A stretch of 64,000 nucleotides of DNA, taken from assembly GCF_000407485.1 (NCBI RefSeq), contig NZ_ASWD01000002.1, positions 124,001-188,000 of the forward strand, in the 5' to 3' direction. Source of the DNA: Enterococcus pallens ATCC BAA-351 (GTDB lineage Bacteria > Bacillota > Bacilli > Lactobacillales > Enterococcaceae). The notes beneath the pieces were generated by a model, which saw only the letters and a list, made by a program, of their open reading frames with translations, did not search any database and was not told the origin of the DNA. Shown piece after piece: positions 43,752-51,730 of this stretch. Position 1 is the first letter of the stretch. Each line of letters opens with the position of its first letter. The position numbers and the translations under genes are program-made.

Positions 43752-44474
43752 ATGTTAAAGCAGCAATTAAAAGCGGACCAACTCAAATTAAGTCGTACCC
43801 CTTTTTTCCTTCTGCATCTCGTGATTCCTTTACTAGGTCTAGTCATTTTCATCAGTTATCAACTAATGACCCAATATCCCGCAGAAGCATTAACCATTAA
43901 TTATTATCAGCTGTTGACTTTAATCTACCCTTTAATCGCTGCTTGGATGTGTACACTGATAACTGATCAGGAAATCGAGGCCGGCGGTGGTTTCTTTCTA
44001 CTAAATACTACTTCACGCAGCCATACATTAGCTTCCAAGCTGATGGTTCTGATCGGTTCCGGTCTATTCGCTTGTTTATTGGTAGTGATTGGGTATCACT
44101 ATATAGTGAGCCTGCTGTTTGTCGATTACTCTCTGCCGTTAAGCACCTGTTTGCTCTTAGCTTTAGTGATCTGGGGCTGTGCGCTGTTTCAATACTCCTT
44201 TCACACTTGGATCGGCTTACGCTTTGGCCGGAATAGCAGCTTTGCAATTGCGGCTGTTGAACTGCTGCTGGCTGCTCTTTTACTTACTGGGCTGGGTGAA
44301 ACGATTTGGTTTTTCTTCCCTTGTGCTTGGGGAATTCGACTGGTTCCTCTAGTAGCGACTTCTCAATCAGCAACAAAACTAGGCTTTGCAGCAGTAGGAA
44401 TTGGTACTTTATTGATGCTGATTTTTCTTTTCCACTGGTTTCAAACTTGGGAAGGTCGTAAAAATGAGGACTAG
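43752..44474 (+). CDS. Lantibiotic-immunity ABC permease (MutG family)
   Basis: This 240-residue permease has six predicted helices and begins MLKQQLKADQLKLSRTPFFL, a typical MutG/EpiG start with a basic amphipathic segment before helix 1. It starts 2 bp after the EpiE-type gene, with AAGGAGG inside the preceding gene. It ends 52 bp before the response regulator. Confidence 0.85.
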   Translation: MLKQQLKADQLKLSRTPFFLLHLVIPLLGLVIFISYQLMTQYPAEALTINYYQLLTLIYPLIAAWMCTLITDQEIEAGGGFFLLNTTSRSHTLASKLMVLIGSGLFACLLVVIGYHYIVSLLFVDYSLPLSTCLLLALVIWGCALFQYSFHTWIGLRFGRNSSFAIAAVELLLAALLLTGLGETIWFFFPCAWGIRLVPLVATSQSATKLGFAAVGIGTLLMLIFLFHWFQTWEGRKNED

Positions 44475-44526
44475 CCCACTTGTCCCACAGCAGAGTTCAA
44501 AATATACTTAAGCAGGAGGTGCACAG

Positions 44527-45195
44527 ATGGCACAGATTTTAGCAATTGATGATGATCGCGAGATTTTGAATTTTATCAAAACTGCCTTGGAAAGAGAGGG
44601 GCATCAGGTTACTACCTTCACCTCAACTAAAGAAATTACTTCAGCAAAGGCCGCCTTTGCTGAGTTAATCTTATTAGATGTTATGATGCCGGAAGAAGAC
44701 GGCTTTACCTATTGCCAGCGAATTCGCCAGCTGGTGGACTGCCCCATTCTTTTCGTAACTGCTCGAACAGCAGAAAACGATTTGGTCCATGGCCTAGGTA
44801 TTGGTGCTGACGACTATATTCAAAAACCCTTTACCGTAGCAGAGTTGAGAGCTCGAGTAGCTGCACATCTTAGACGAGAATCACGGACTCATACTCATGT
44901 ATTACGCGTAGATGACTTAGTATTGAATTTAACCAGCAAACAAATTTTATATAACGAAACACCTGTTAGCTTTACCAAATCAGAATACGGTATTTGCGCC
45001 CACCTGATGGAGCATGTCGGTCAGGTATTTTCTAAAAGGCAATTATACGAGGCTGTTTTTGGCTATGAAGGAGAATCCGATGAGAGTGCCATCGTGGAGC
45101 ATATCAAAAATATCCGTGCTAAATTAAAAAAGCTTGGATTAGAGCCAATTGAGACAGTTTGGGGGATCGGCTACCGATGGCAACGAAAAAAATAA
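44527..45195 (+). CDS. OmpR-type response regulator (lantibiotic-responsive, NisR/SpaR-like)
   Basis: This 222-residue regulator has AIDDD (acid pair), phospho-Asp in LILLDVMMPEEDG, Thr in LFVTARTAENDL, Lys in DDYIQKPF, and a C-terminal winged helix (about 125-222) ending HIKNIRAKLKKLGLEPIETV. Translation of the kinase starts within its end. It probably controls the upstream ABC genes. Confidence 0.9.
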   Translation: MAQILAIDDDREILNFIKTALEREGHQVTTFTSTKEITSAKAAFAELILLDVMMPEEDGFTYCQRIRQLVDCPILFVTARTAENDLVHGLGIGADDYIQKPFTVAELRARVAAHLRRESRTHTHVLRVDDLVLNLTSKQILYNETPVSFTKSEYGICAHLMEHVGQVFSKRQLYEAVFGYEGESDESAIVEHIKNIRAKLKKLGLEPIETVWGIGYRWQRKK

Positions 45196-46541
45196 TTAGT
45201 TTAACTGGTTATATCACCAGGATTTTATTGGTAGCCTTTTTAGGAGTCTTTGTCATTCTTGCAGCCGCCTTGCTTTTCTTTCAATTGTTGATTCAGTCCG
45301 GCTTCATTGCCCCAGCCAATGCTGGAGAGACTGCTGCCCGATCAGAAATTGAACGGTTAAAACAAATGAATAAATTTCCTGATGACTTACAACCAAGCTA
45401 TTATGATTTTATTTATTTTGACCAACATAATCAGGTAATTTCATCCTCTTTAAGTGGCGATAAACTAACCAAGGAAATCGATAAATACGCTTCAGATAGT
45501 CTTACCTATTCAACTGGTGCTTATATCCAATTTGACGATGGCAGTCGCTGCCTGTTGACTTGGAAATATAACGCGCAATTTACTAACGAAACCCTACACC
45601 GCCTTTTACCAAGTGCTGAACTAATTTTTATGATTGGAACTGGGCTAATGCTGATCCTCTTCTTTCTGATATACACTCGCAGAATTAGTCAGAAACTACG
45701 AGAAAAGCTGGTCCTGGTAACTGCTGCCAGTCAGCAGATTACTGAACAAAACCTTGAAGAGCCCATCTCCACAGCTGCAGGTATACGTGAATTCAATCAG
45801 ACCTTGCAATCAATGGAGGACATGCGAGAGGCTTTAAAGATTTCACTGCTCCAGCAATGGGAAGCTCAGCAGCAACGAAAACAGGAAATTGCTGCCTTGA
45901 CCCACGACATCAAAACTCCCTTAACTGTGGTTAATGGCAACGCTGAACTTTTATTAGAAGATGATTTAGATGAAGAGCAGCGAAGCTTAGTGCAAGCAAT
46001 CTATCACTCTGGAACCAAAGCTAAGCAATATGTAGGTGCTCTCCAGCAATTATCTAATTTCGAAGTAGTTAGTGAAGATAAAACACCCTTATCGATTAAT
46101 TTCTTGCTTCATGAATTGGATGAAGCTCTTGCTCCCTTAGCTCTAGCTAAGGGAATCAACTTAGACTATCACTATACTCAAAACTTACAGAACGTTGTCG
46201 GCTCAGAATACATGCTGACACGGGCACTTATCAGTATCGGCGAAAACGCTGTTCGCTTTACTGATTCAGGTACTGTAACAATTCAAGTAACCCAAACAGA
46301 AACCGAAACCCACTTCATTTTTGTGGATCGTGGACCAGGCTTTAGCAACGAAGCCTTACAACATGCCACAGAAATGTTTTGGCAGCAGGATAAAAGCAGG
46401 ACACCAGACAGCAATTACGGCATTGGCCTAGCCATCGCCGAAAAAGCCGCCCAGTTGCATGGCGGCCGATTGGTGTTGAGTAATACTGAAGTTGGTGGAA
46501 AAGTTGAGTTGGTGATTGTGAATTCCTTAAGTACTTCATAA
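45177..46541 (+). CDS. OmpR-type sensor histidine kinase (lantibiotic-responsive, NisK/SpaK-like)
   Basis: This 454-residue kinase has helix 1 (about 7-35), an extracytoplasmic domain (about 36-140), helix 2 (about 145-170), HAMP-like linker, HisKA with phospho-His in IAALTHDIKTPLTVV, and HATPase_c with ALISIGENAVRF, DRGPGFS and GIGLAIAEKAA. I place the start at ATG 45177 inside the response-regulator end, 19 bp overlap; an ATG 18 bases upstream is possible. It forms a pair with the regulator. Confidence 0.88.
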   Translation: MATKKIISLTGYITRILLVAFLGVFVILAAALLFFQLLIQSGFIAPANAGETAARSEIERLKQMNKFPDDLQPSYYDFIYFDQHNQVISSSLSGDKLTKEIDKYASDSLTYSTGAYIQFDDGSRCLLTWKYNAQFTNETLHRLLPSAELIFMIGTGLMLILFFLIYTRRISQKLREKLVLVTAASQQITEQNLEEPISTAAGIREFNQTLQSMEDMREALKISLLQQWEAQQQRKQEIAALTHDIKTPLTVVNGNAELLLEDDLDEEQRSLVQAIYHSGTKAKQYVGALQQLSNFEVVSEDKTPLSINFLLHELDEALAPLALAKGINLDYHYTQNLQNVVGSEYMLTRALISIGENAVRFTDSGTVTIQVTQTETETHFIFVDRGPGFSNEALQHATEMFWQQDKSRTPDSNYGIGLAIAEKAAQLHGGRLVLSNTEVGGKVELVIVNSLSTS

Positions 46542-46697
46542 TATTTTTTCCCGATAATTCTGTACTCAAATTTTCTGTTTAGCTAGATTTGCTGCAAAGT
46601 AACTATTGAATTTTGGTGATTATATTATGTGACTCATAAACCATTCCCTCTAAAGCAACAACTTCTCTGATTGATCAAGAATAAATAACTTAAAACT

Positions 46698-46738
46698 ATA
46701 GGTAGCTTCCCTTTTCCCAGGCGAAGCTGCCTATTTGT
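46698..46738 (+). terminator. Terminator after the two-component/ABC module
   Basis: A 12-bp stem (ataggtagcttc with gaagctgcctat, one G-U) followed by TTGTTT. Confidence 0.65.
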
Positions 46739-47071
46739 TTGCTCCTTTCCTTCTCTAACTCTGTTATTTTTTAATTCCACAAGATTCTGCTCAATCCACA
46801 CCTTTATTGTTATATCAGCCTTTATCTGACTTTTTTTGTAAAAAGGATAAACCCGGCTTAAAAAAACTTTTCTGGTACTAGAGGCCCTTTTTTTGCTTGC
46901 TAAAAAATCAAAAGCCTATTATATCAAGGTTTTAGTTTTTTCAAAAGGCCGTTTAATCCCTATTTTTGCTCTCTGGTTCCTATAGCTTTTTTTTGAAAAA
47001 TTATTTATTGTTTAGTCACCGGCCGGGAAATAAAATCGAAAAATAAAACAACAACACAGGAGGAACGAAAA
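46739..47071. other. Intergenic region before the DUF1659/DUF2922 cluster
   Basis: About 330 bp rich in T runs. It must contain the promoter of the small-gene cluster; no clear consensus hexamers or operators stand out. The last 15 bases hold a strong AGGAGG ribosome-binding site for the DUF1659 gene. Confidence 0.4.
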
Positions 47072-47278
47072 ATGATCCAACTTCTAGGAACCAAATTACA
47101 AGTCCAAATCGAACAAGCGGGCGAAGACAAACAAAAGAAAGTGAATTTCAGCAATATCGTCAATAATCCAGCGGAAGCCGACATCTTAGCTTTAGGTGAA
47201 GTGATGGCGGATCTGGCACCTGATGGCAGCTCATTGGATAGTGTGATTGTCACCAATCAAACCCGTGTGACCCATTAA
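47072..47278 (+). CDS. DUF1659-family small protein
   Basis: This 68-residue soluble protein has the DUF1659 pattern: GTKLQVQIEQAGEDKQKKVN followed by FSNI and, near the end, LGEVMADL. DUF1659 genes are regularly paired with DUF2922 genes in Firmicutes, as here (13 bp gap), but no function is known. It is the first gene of the cluster and has an AGGAGG site. Confidence 0.82.
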   Translation: MIQLLGTKLQVQIEQAGEDKQKKVNFSNIVNNPAEADILALGEVMADLAPDGSSLDSVIVTNQTRVTH

Positions 47279-47291
47279 AAAGGAGGAGCCT

Positions 47292-47510
47292 ATGCCCACA
47301 ACAAAATTAGTTGCTGTCTTCCAAACGGAGAATGGAAAAAATCAAGTCTGGAGTTATGAGTCACCCAACACCGACAAGACACCAGAAGAAATCAAAGCAA
47401 CGCTGGAACGAATGACCCAGCTGAACCTATTTCAAAAGCATGGCATTCGTCAGTTTGCGGCGTTGCAAAGCGCTGAATTTATCACCACCCAAGAAACAAC
47501 TATTTTTTAG
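47292..47510 (+). CDS. DUF2922-family small protein
   Basis: This 72-residue protein matches the DUF2922 shape: a first strand VAVFQTENGKNQVWSYE, TPEEIKATLERMTQLNLF and a final strand with SAEFITTQ. Function unknown. It lies between DUF1659 and an unknown gene; a GC-rich hairpin (about 47530-47560) follows and may end or stabilise the transcript. A second, longer DUF2922 gene lies at 47993. Confidence 0.82.
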   Translation: MPTTKLVAVFQTENGKNQVWSYESPNTDKTPEEIKATLERMTQLNLFQKHGIRQFAALQSAEFITTQETTIF

Positions 47511-47529
47511 TCACTAAAATCAAAAAAAT

Positions 47530-47560
47530 AGCCCCCGCAGTCTGAGTCCTGCGGGAGCTT
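47530..47560 (+). terminator. GC-rich hairpin inside the small-gene cluster
   Basis: The stem cccccgca/tgcgggag (one mismatch) has a loop of about 11 bases. No T run follows; instead an AAGGAGG site begins, so it may be a processing or stability element rather than a full terminator. Confidence 0.45.
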
Positions 47561-47574
47561 AAGGAGGAAAATCG

Positions 47575-47958
47575 ATGTCAGAGCAGCCCTTTACCCCTCA
47601 TCAGCTGTTTCATTCAAAAAAAGAAAAATTGGAGGAAGCGATTCTAACGTTTTATCAACAAACACAAGACAGCGGGACAACGATTCAAGTATTATTAGCC
47701 GCAAAAGTCCGCTATCAGCTAGGGGATACGAGCTTTAATTTATTCATGAAAGAATTGGTACGGCATTTGTTTGCCAAGGCTACGATTAACCGAGCCCTTC
47801 GCCGCTATTTCTTTTTCTTTGCGGACTATTTCACCCAGGATGAGTGGAAAAAGCTGTCTGCTCGGTGTTTCCCCACTGAACCTGTCGCCACTGAATTAGT
47901 TGAAGTCACTGAAGCCGCTATGCCTGGAGCCGTTCCGACTGCAGCGGAAAGCTCCTGA
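47575..47958 (+). CDS. Unknown helical protein in the DUF1659/DUF2922 cluster
   Basis: This 127-residue protein is predicted mostly helical (residues about 15-105) with an aromatic-rich patch RRYFFFFADYFTQDEW, then an Ala/Glu/Pro tail. I do not recognise a family. It has AAGGAGG six bases before the start and lies between the two DUF2922 genes, so it is probably part of the same unit. Confidence 0.65.
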   Translation: MSEQPFTPHQLFHSKKEKLEEAILTFYQQTQDSGTTIQVLLAAKVRYQLGDTSFNLFMKELVRHLFAKATINRALRRYFFFFADYFTQDEWKKLSARCFPTEPVATELVEVTEAAMPGAVPTAAESS

Positions 47959-47992
47959 ATAAGATAAAAAATAAAAACGAGGAGAGATATGT

Positions 47993-48649
47993 ATGTTAAA
48001 ACTAAAAGCGTCATTTGAAGATGAACTGGGGAAAAGACATCCTTGGTCCTACAATGAACCCAACCCAAACCTAACACCTGAGGAAATTCGTACTTCCTTA
48101 GAAACCTTAACCACCCTAAAATTATTTGAGAAAGACAATGTGAAGCAATTCCAAAAGGTGGTTTCTGCTAAATTCGTCGAAACAATTGAAACACCGTTGT
48201 TCGATTTATCAAAACCAGACCCACAGGCTTATGTAGCAGATCCTACTAATATATTCGCACCACAATTTATTACTGAAGAAGTAGCCCAAGTCTCTGAAGA
48301 AGTTACTGAAGTGAAGGAAGAAAAGACTGTAAAACCAGTAGAAGCAGTTAAACCCGCAGAACAAAAACCAGTCATTTCTGTTTCAATAGAAGAAAAATTA
48401 GAGGCAGATGTAAAGAAAACCGTTCCAGCCGCTAGTCCGGCAAAAGTCTCTGTTCCAACAGCGGCTGTTCCTGAAGAAATGAAAGCGAAGAAGCTGCCAA
48501 ATGATTCGGCTAAGCAGCTGCTTGAAGCCGCTAAATCAGAAGAACCCGAAGTCCCAGTTAAGCCGGTCAATCCAAGGAAGGCTCAGATCGATCGTGTTCG
48601 AGCCTTTCATGAAGCCAAGAAGAAAAAGAAGACGAAGAAAAAACGCTAA
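47993..48649 (+). CDS. DUF2922 protein with long Lys/Glu/Pro-rich C-terminal tail
   Basis: Residues 1-72 are a DUF2922 domain close to the product of the gene at 47292 (both have P.N..TPEEI, L.LF and a final SAKF/SAEF strand). Residues 73-218 are low-complexity: Val/Glu/Lys/Pro/Ala-rich and disordered, ending in a lysine run (EAKKKKKTKKKR). Such a basic end may bind nucleic acid or membrane. GAGGAGA lies nine bases before the start. Probable last full-size gene of the unit. Confidence 0.78.
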   Translation: MLKLKASFEDELGKRHPWSYNEPNPNLTPEEIRTSLETLTTLKLFEKDNVKQFQKVVSAKFVETIETPLFDLSKPDPQAYVADPTNIFAPQFITEEVAQVSEEVTEVKEEKTVKPVEAVKPAEQKPVISVSIEEKLEADVKKTVPAASPAKVSVPTAAVPEEMKAKKLPNDSAKQLLEAAKSEEPEVPVKPVNPRKAQIDRVRAFHEAKKKKKTKKKR

Positions 48650-48684
48650 GTCTTCTCCCTAATCTGAGCTGTCGTAAAGGGGGT

Positions 48685-48726
48685 GATGCCGCATTTAGCA
48701 GTGTTTCTGGCGGTGGCTGAACTCTA
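48685..48726 (+). CDS. Possible 13-codon leader peptide
   Basis: ATG with AAAGGGGGTG directly upstream opens MPHLAVFLAVAEL and stops. It is short but has one of the best ribosome-binding sites in the region. It may be the first in a chain of short ORFs before the toxin-like ORF; no homology can be claimed. Confidence 0.3.
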
Positions 48727-48745
48727 AGAAAGGAGTGATGCTGCT

Positions 48746-48778
48746 ATGTTCATCCTAGGAAAGGAACACCCGCCATGA
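48746..48778 (+). CDS. Possible 10-codon leader peptide coupled to the toxin-like ORF
   Basis: The ORF MFILGKEHPP ends with TGA in the ATGA overlap with the ATG of the next ORF. This is a typical translational-coupling junction. An AGGAGTG site stands 11 bases upstream, serving either this ATG or the ATG at 48738. Confidence 0.3.
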   Translation: MFILGKEHPP

Positions 48779-48855
48779 CTGTGTATCAGGCGTTGACATT
48801 GGCAATTGCCTTTGCCACCTTGATCATTACCCTTGATCGACACCAGAAGAAATAG
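48775..48855 (+). CDS. Putative holin-like type I toxin (26 residues)
   Basis: The tiny protein has one hydrophobic helix (YQALTLAIAFATLIITL) and a charged end DRHQKK. Its beginning, MTVYQALTLAIAF, matches the usual start of so-called putative holin-like toxins (MS.YEAL.LMI.F) in enterococci and lactobacilli. These are type I toxins silenced by an antisense RNA. GGAAAGGA lies upstream. Short hairpins follow (cactgt/acagtg, then the 48893-48915 stem). The antisense RNA would come from the minus strand, but I cannot point to its promoter with confidence. Confidence 0.6.
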   Translation: MTVYQALTLAIAFATLIITLDRHQKK

Positions 48856-48892
48856 TTTCTACTCTCACAGTCACTGTCTTAAACAGTGCTAT

Positions 48893-48915
48893 TGAGGTGC
48901 CAGCGCGCGGCACCT
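48893..48915 (+). terminator. Strong GC-rich hairpin after the toxin-like ORF
   Basis: gaggtgcc/ggcacctc form a perfect 8-bp stem with a GC-rich loop. There is no T run, so it could also be a protective 3' structure, as in type I toxin mRNAs, or a shared end with an antisense RNA. Confidence 0.5.
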
Positions 48916-49049
48916 CTGATCTGAGTAGAGGATTTGGTCCTTGAAAATCGAATAGTATTAACACTGATGGATATTTTGAGGAGAAGTAGGATACATACTA
49001 AAAGTCAACTTCACGTTTTTTCACTCTGAGAAGCTTTCCAATTGTAAAA

Positions 49050-49088
49050 AAGTGGTTAAACAGTCTGGTCCCAACTGTTTAACCACTT
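49050..49088. terminator. Bidirectional terminator before the SDR gene
   Basis: A 15-bp perfect stem (aagtggttaaacagt) with a 9-base loop and flanking A/T runs lies between the toxin region and the convergent reductase gene. Confidence 0.8.
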
Positions 49089-49142
49089 CTGTGCATGCCT
49101 ATTATTTCTTGCGGTGCTCTTACTCTAAGTGAAAATGGCAAA

Positions 49143-50156
49143 TTAAAGCGCACCATCTCTCACCATACCATCAATCGAGTCCAAAACAGTCTGTTCTTTC
49201 GTGAATAATGGCCGCCAAGCGAGTATATCTTTAGCCTTTTGATTACTGATAGTATGGTTCAGATTCGGCAGAAGGATTTCCAATTTAGCAGGATCCTTAA
49301 ACACGGCGGCAACATCTAATACCCTTTGAGGAATCTCTCTAGCGGCCAATTGGGCTGCCATTTCTGGACGTTCTTTACGGAGTAGCTTTTCAATCTTCCA
49401 CATCGTAATCTTGCCCGTAGCAGCAATAAAGCGTTGATTTTTGGCTTCTGGAGTAATCATTGCACGAATATGGATATCTGCCAAATCTCTTACATCAACT
49501 ATATTCAAAGGTAGATCGGGAAATCCTTTTACGAAGACCATTTTCAGCATACTAAAACTTCCTGATTTATAGCCATCCAGCGGAGGACCGAGAATTGCTA
49601 CTGGATTGACTGTCACAAGCTCCATGCCACTAGGATCATTTTCGATAAATTCCCAAGCTGCTTTTTCTGCCAAAAGCTTAAACTTATCGTAGTAAGAGAG
49701 TCCTGGTTGGTTTTCCTCTGCCCAATCCTGTTCAGTAAATACCTTGCTCTTTTCCAAGCTTCTGGAAGCTATTGTATTAAAGCTAGAGGTCAGGATTATC
49801 CGTTTGACACCTGCTCTACTAGCAGCTGTCAAAACGCGTCGAACTCCTTGAACGACTGGGGGATTTATTTCGTTTCTATCTTCAAATGATACCTCAGAAG
49901 GATACGCAACGTTCAACACATACTCTTGATTTTCAACCGCCTGATCCCAACCTTCATCCTTCAACAAATCAGCTTCCACGAAGGTCAGCTTGCTAAGGTC
50001 GGTAATCCCGTTCGCACGCAGTGTTTCCTTTATATGATCAGCGCTTTTTAATGAGCGGACAGTTGTTCGAACCTTGTAATCCTGTTGCAGTAGTTGATAG
50101 ATGATATGCAGCGCTAAATATCCATTACCACCAGTAACTAATACCGTTTTATTCAT
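49143..50156 (-). CDS. Extended short-chain dehydrogenase (dihydroflavonol reductase-like)
   Basis: This 337-residue NAD(P)-dependent protein has the nucleotide motif VTGGNGYLALHIIYQLLQQ, Ser/Tyr/Lys active site in LTSSFNTI and YYDKFKLLAEKA, and PVAILGPPL, all typical of the atypical or extended SDR group around dihydroflavonol 4-reductase and aldehyde reductases. The start at 50156 has GGAGG; an ATG 33 bases upstream is less likely. It follows dltD after 57 bp in the same direction and may be read through from the dlt operon. Substrate unknown. Confidence 0.87.
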   Translation of the reverse strand: MNKTVLVTGGNGYLALHIIYQLLQQDYKVRTTVRSLKSADHIKETLRANGITDLSKLTFVEADLLKDEGWDQAVENQEYVLNVAYPSEVSFEDRNEINPPVVQGVRRVLTAASRAGVKRIILTSSFNTIASRSLEKSKVFTEQDWAEENQPGLSYYDKFKLLAEKAAWEFIENDPSGMELVTVNPVAILGPPLDGYKSGSFSMLKMVFVKGFPDLPLNIVDVRDLADIHIRAMITPEAKNQRFIAATGKITMWKIEKLLRKERPEMAAQLAAREIPQRVLDVAAVFKDPAKLEILLPNLNHTISNQKAKDILAWRPLFTKEQTVLDSIDGMVRDGAL

Positions 50157-50212
50157 AGCGAATGCCTCCTCGCCAAAGCAGAATAACATAGGTTTAGTGG
50201 TAAGTCATCTAT

Positions 50213-51481
50213 TTACTCTGGCAACTTGTTAGGATCGGTCTTTTGCCATTCGGTACTCAAGAATTTTTTATTATTGATTTGGTAGTTTACCTCTACTGGT
50301 TGTTTGTTTTCCAAAAATGGTTGGATCGACTGATCGGCTGTCAGCCAGCCCTTCCAGCCTAAATGAATCGTGTCCTGCATAAAATAAGGAACATTCGCTT
50401 TATCTGTCATGTCCACAACATTATTGAAGCCTTGAGAATTCAATTGGTACTTAATTTTGTGAGCAAATTGTTCCAGCATTGGCTGTGACAATCCAGTATA
50501 GGCAGCCCAACGGCCATTGACTGGCGGAATAATGAATAGACAATCCGTATGCTCTTTGGCTAATTGATCTAAGGCTAACTGAAAGTCAGAAAATTCAGTA
50601 GAATAGCGATAATCCCAATTCTTTTGTGAGCCTTCCATTTGCTTCAATTGCGGTTGAATCCGTTGCTTGAAGAAGTGGTGTTGGATTTCAAAGTTATTCC
50701 CTCTGGTTGCTTTGCGTCCAATTTGATCGGCTAGTTGATCCAGTGTTGCAAGGTCATACTTATCAGGCAATGCTTTGGTACTCTTATCAATCGACTCTTG
50801 CTTCGAGCGCATACCAATCGTACTAAATAATTCATCTTCACGACTAAGCATGTTGTATTTCAACTGGCTGATGCGCAAGTCTTCTTTATCTGGCAGCTTA
50901 CCTTCCTTGATATTATCCAGCATGCGAGCTAAGCGATCATCTTTATTCACAACACCGTAGCTTAACAAACGGCCAGCTAAATATTGGTCACTTGCTTCAA
51001 CTTTTTTCAAATCCAGCACCCAATTTAAGGTTTGTTCTGGTGAATAGTAGGCATCGAAATAATCTCGATTGATACCATCTTTGACGAACCATTGGGGTGA
51101 AATGACAAAGACAGCTTTCTTATCTTTTATTTCACTGCCCAAAGATTGCATCATCATAAATTGGGTCAGTGATTGCGTACCGGGTGCGCCCATTAGAAAC
51201 GGTGTATAGCCTCGATGGTACTTTTCAGCTAGGACCGAAGGATGGAACGGACTGATACGGCTTAATTCTGATGAACCGAAAAACGGTACGTATTGTCCGG
51301 TTCGGATCGCGCCTCTTTTTATATCGTTGCCCCGCAAGACATTTCCTGACATTGAGCTGGATGCTTCTTTCAGCAATGCCGGATCACTCGTATTTTTTCT
51401 CACTGGAGAAAAGAACAGCAGCAGCAACAAAACCGCGGCAAGCAGGATCGGTCCGAAGATGCCGAACAGCTTTTTTTTCAT
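50213..51481 (-). CDS. dltD: D-alanyl-lipoteichoic acid biosynthesis protein DltD
   Basis: This 422-residue protein has an N-terminal anchor (residues 7-26) and an SGNH-type extracytoplasmic domain: nucleophile Ser in FFGSSELSR and the Asp/His pair in DTIHLGWKGW. It transfers D-alanine to teichoic acids on the outer face of the membrane. It is the last gene of dltXABCD and its ATG overlaps the dltC stop by one base. Confidence 0.97.
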   Translation of the reverse strand: MKKKLFGIFGPILLAAVLLLLLFFSPVRKNTSDPALLKEASSSMSGNVLRGNDIKRGAIRTGQYVPFFGSSELSRISPFHPSVLAEKYHRGYTPFLMGAPGTQSLTQFMMMQSLGSEIKDKKAVFVISPQWFVKDGINRDYFDAYYSPEQTLNWVLDLKKVEASDQYLAGRLLSYGVVNKDDRLARMLDNIKEGKLPDKEDLRISQLKYNMLSREDELFSTIGMRSKQESIDKSTKALPDKYDLATLDQLADQIGRKATRGNNFEIQHHFFKQRIQPQLKQMEGSQKNWDYRYSTEFSDFQLALDQLAKEHTDCLFIIPPVNGRWAAYTGLSQPMLEQFAHKIKYQLNSQGFNNVVDMTDKANVPYFMQDTIHLGWKGWLTADQSIQPFLENKQPVEVNYQINNKKFLSTEWQKTDPNKLPE

Positions 51482-51711
51482 TATTGCAATGCCTTTACTT
51501 GGGCAATAATTTTATTAGGGGTGTTCCATTGGTCGCGGTCAAACTCTGAAACAGGGACTTGGACATCCAGTTGTCCTTCTAATTCCACTAACAACTGAAC
51601 AGTTGCTAGTGAATCCATCAAACCTTCGTCAAATAAATCCACATCAGGATTTGCCCTTACTTCGTCGGTACCAGTTATTTCTTCTAAAATGTTAAAAATA
51701 CTTTCTTCCAT
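51481..51711 (-). CDS. dltC: D-alanyl carrier protein DltC
   Basis: This 76-residue acyl-carrier-type protein has the phosphopantetheine site in [13 protein letters not shown] (Ser in DSL). DltA loads it with D-alanine, and DltB hands this on across the membrane. Its stop overlaps the dltD start. Confidence 0.97.
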   Translation of the reverse strand: MEESIFNILEEITGTDEVRANPDVDLFDEGLMDSLATVQLLVELEGQLDVQVPVSEFDRDQWNTPNKIIAQVKALQ

Positions 51712-51730
51712 GATAAATCGCTCCTTCTAA

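Noticed and set aside
42309-46541. A lantibiotic production cluster.
   Set aside because: Only immunity-type ABC genes and a two-component system are present; I found no LanA-like precursor, LanB/C/M or LanT in or around it.
48300-48649. The Lys/Glu/Pro/Ala-rich stretch as a separate surface repeat protein.
   Set aside because: It is in frame with the DUF2922 domain and has no signal peptide, LPxTG or start site of its own.
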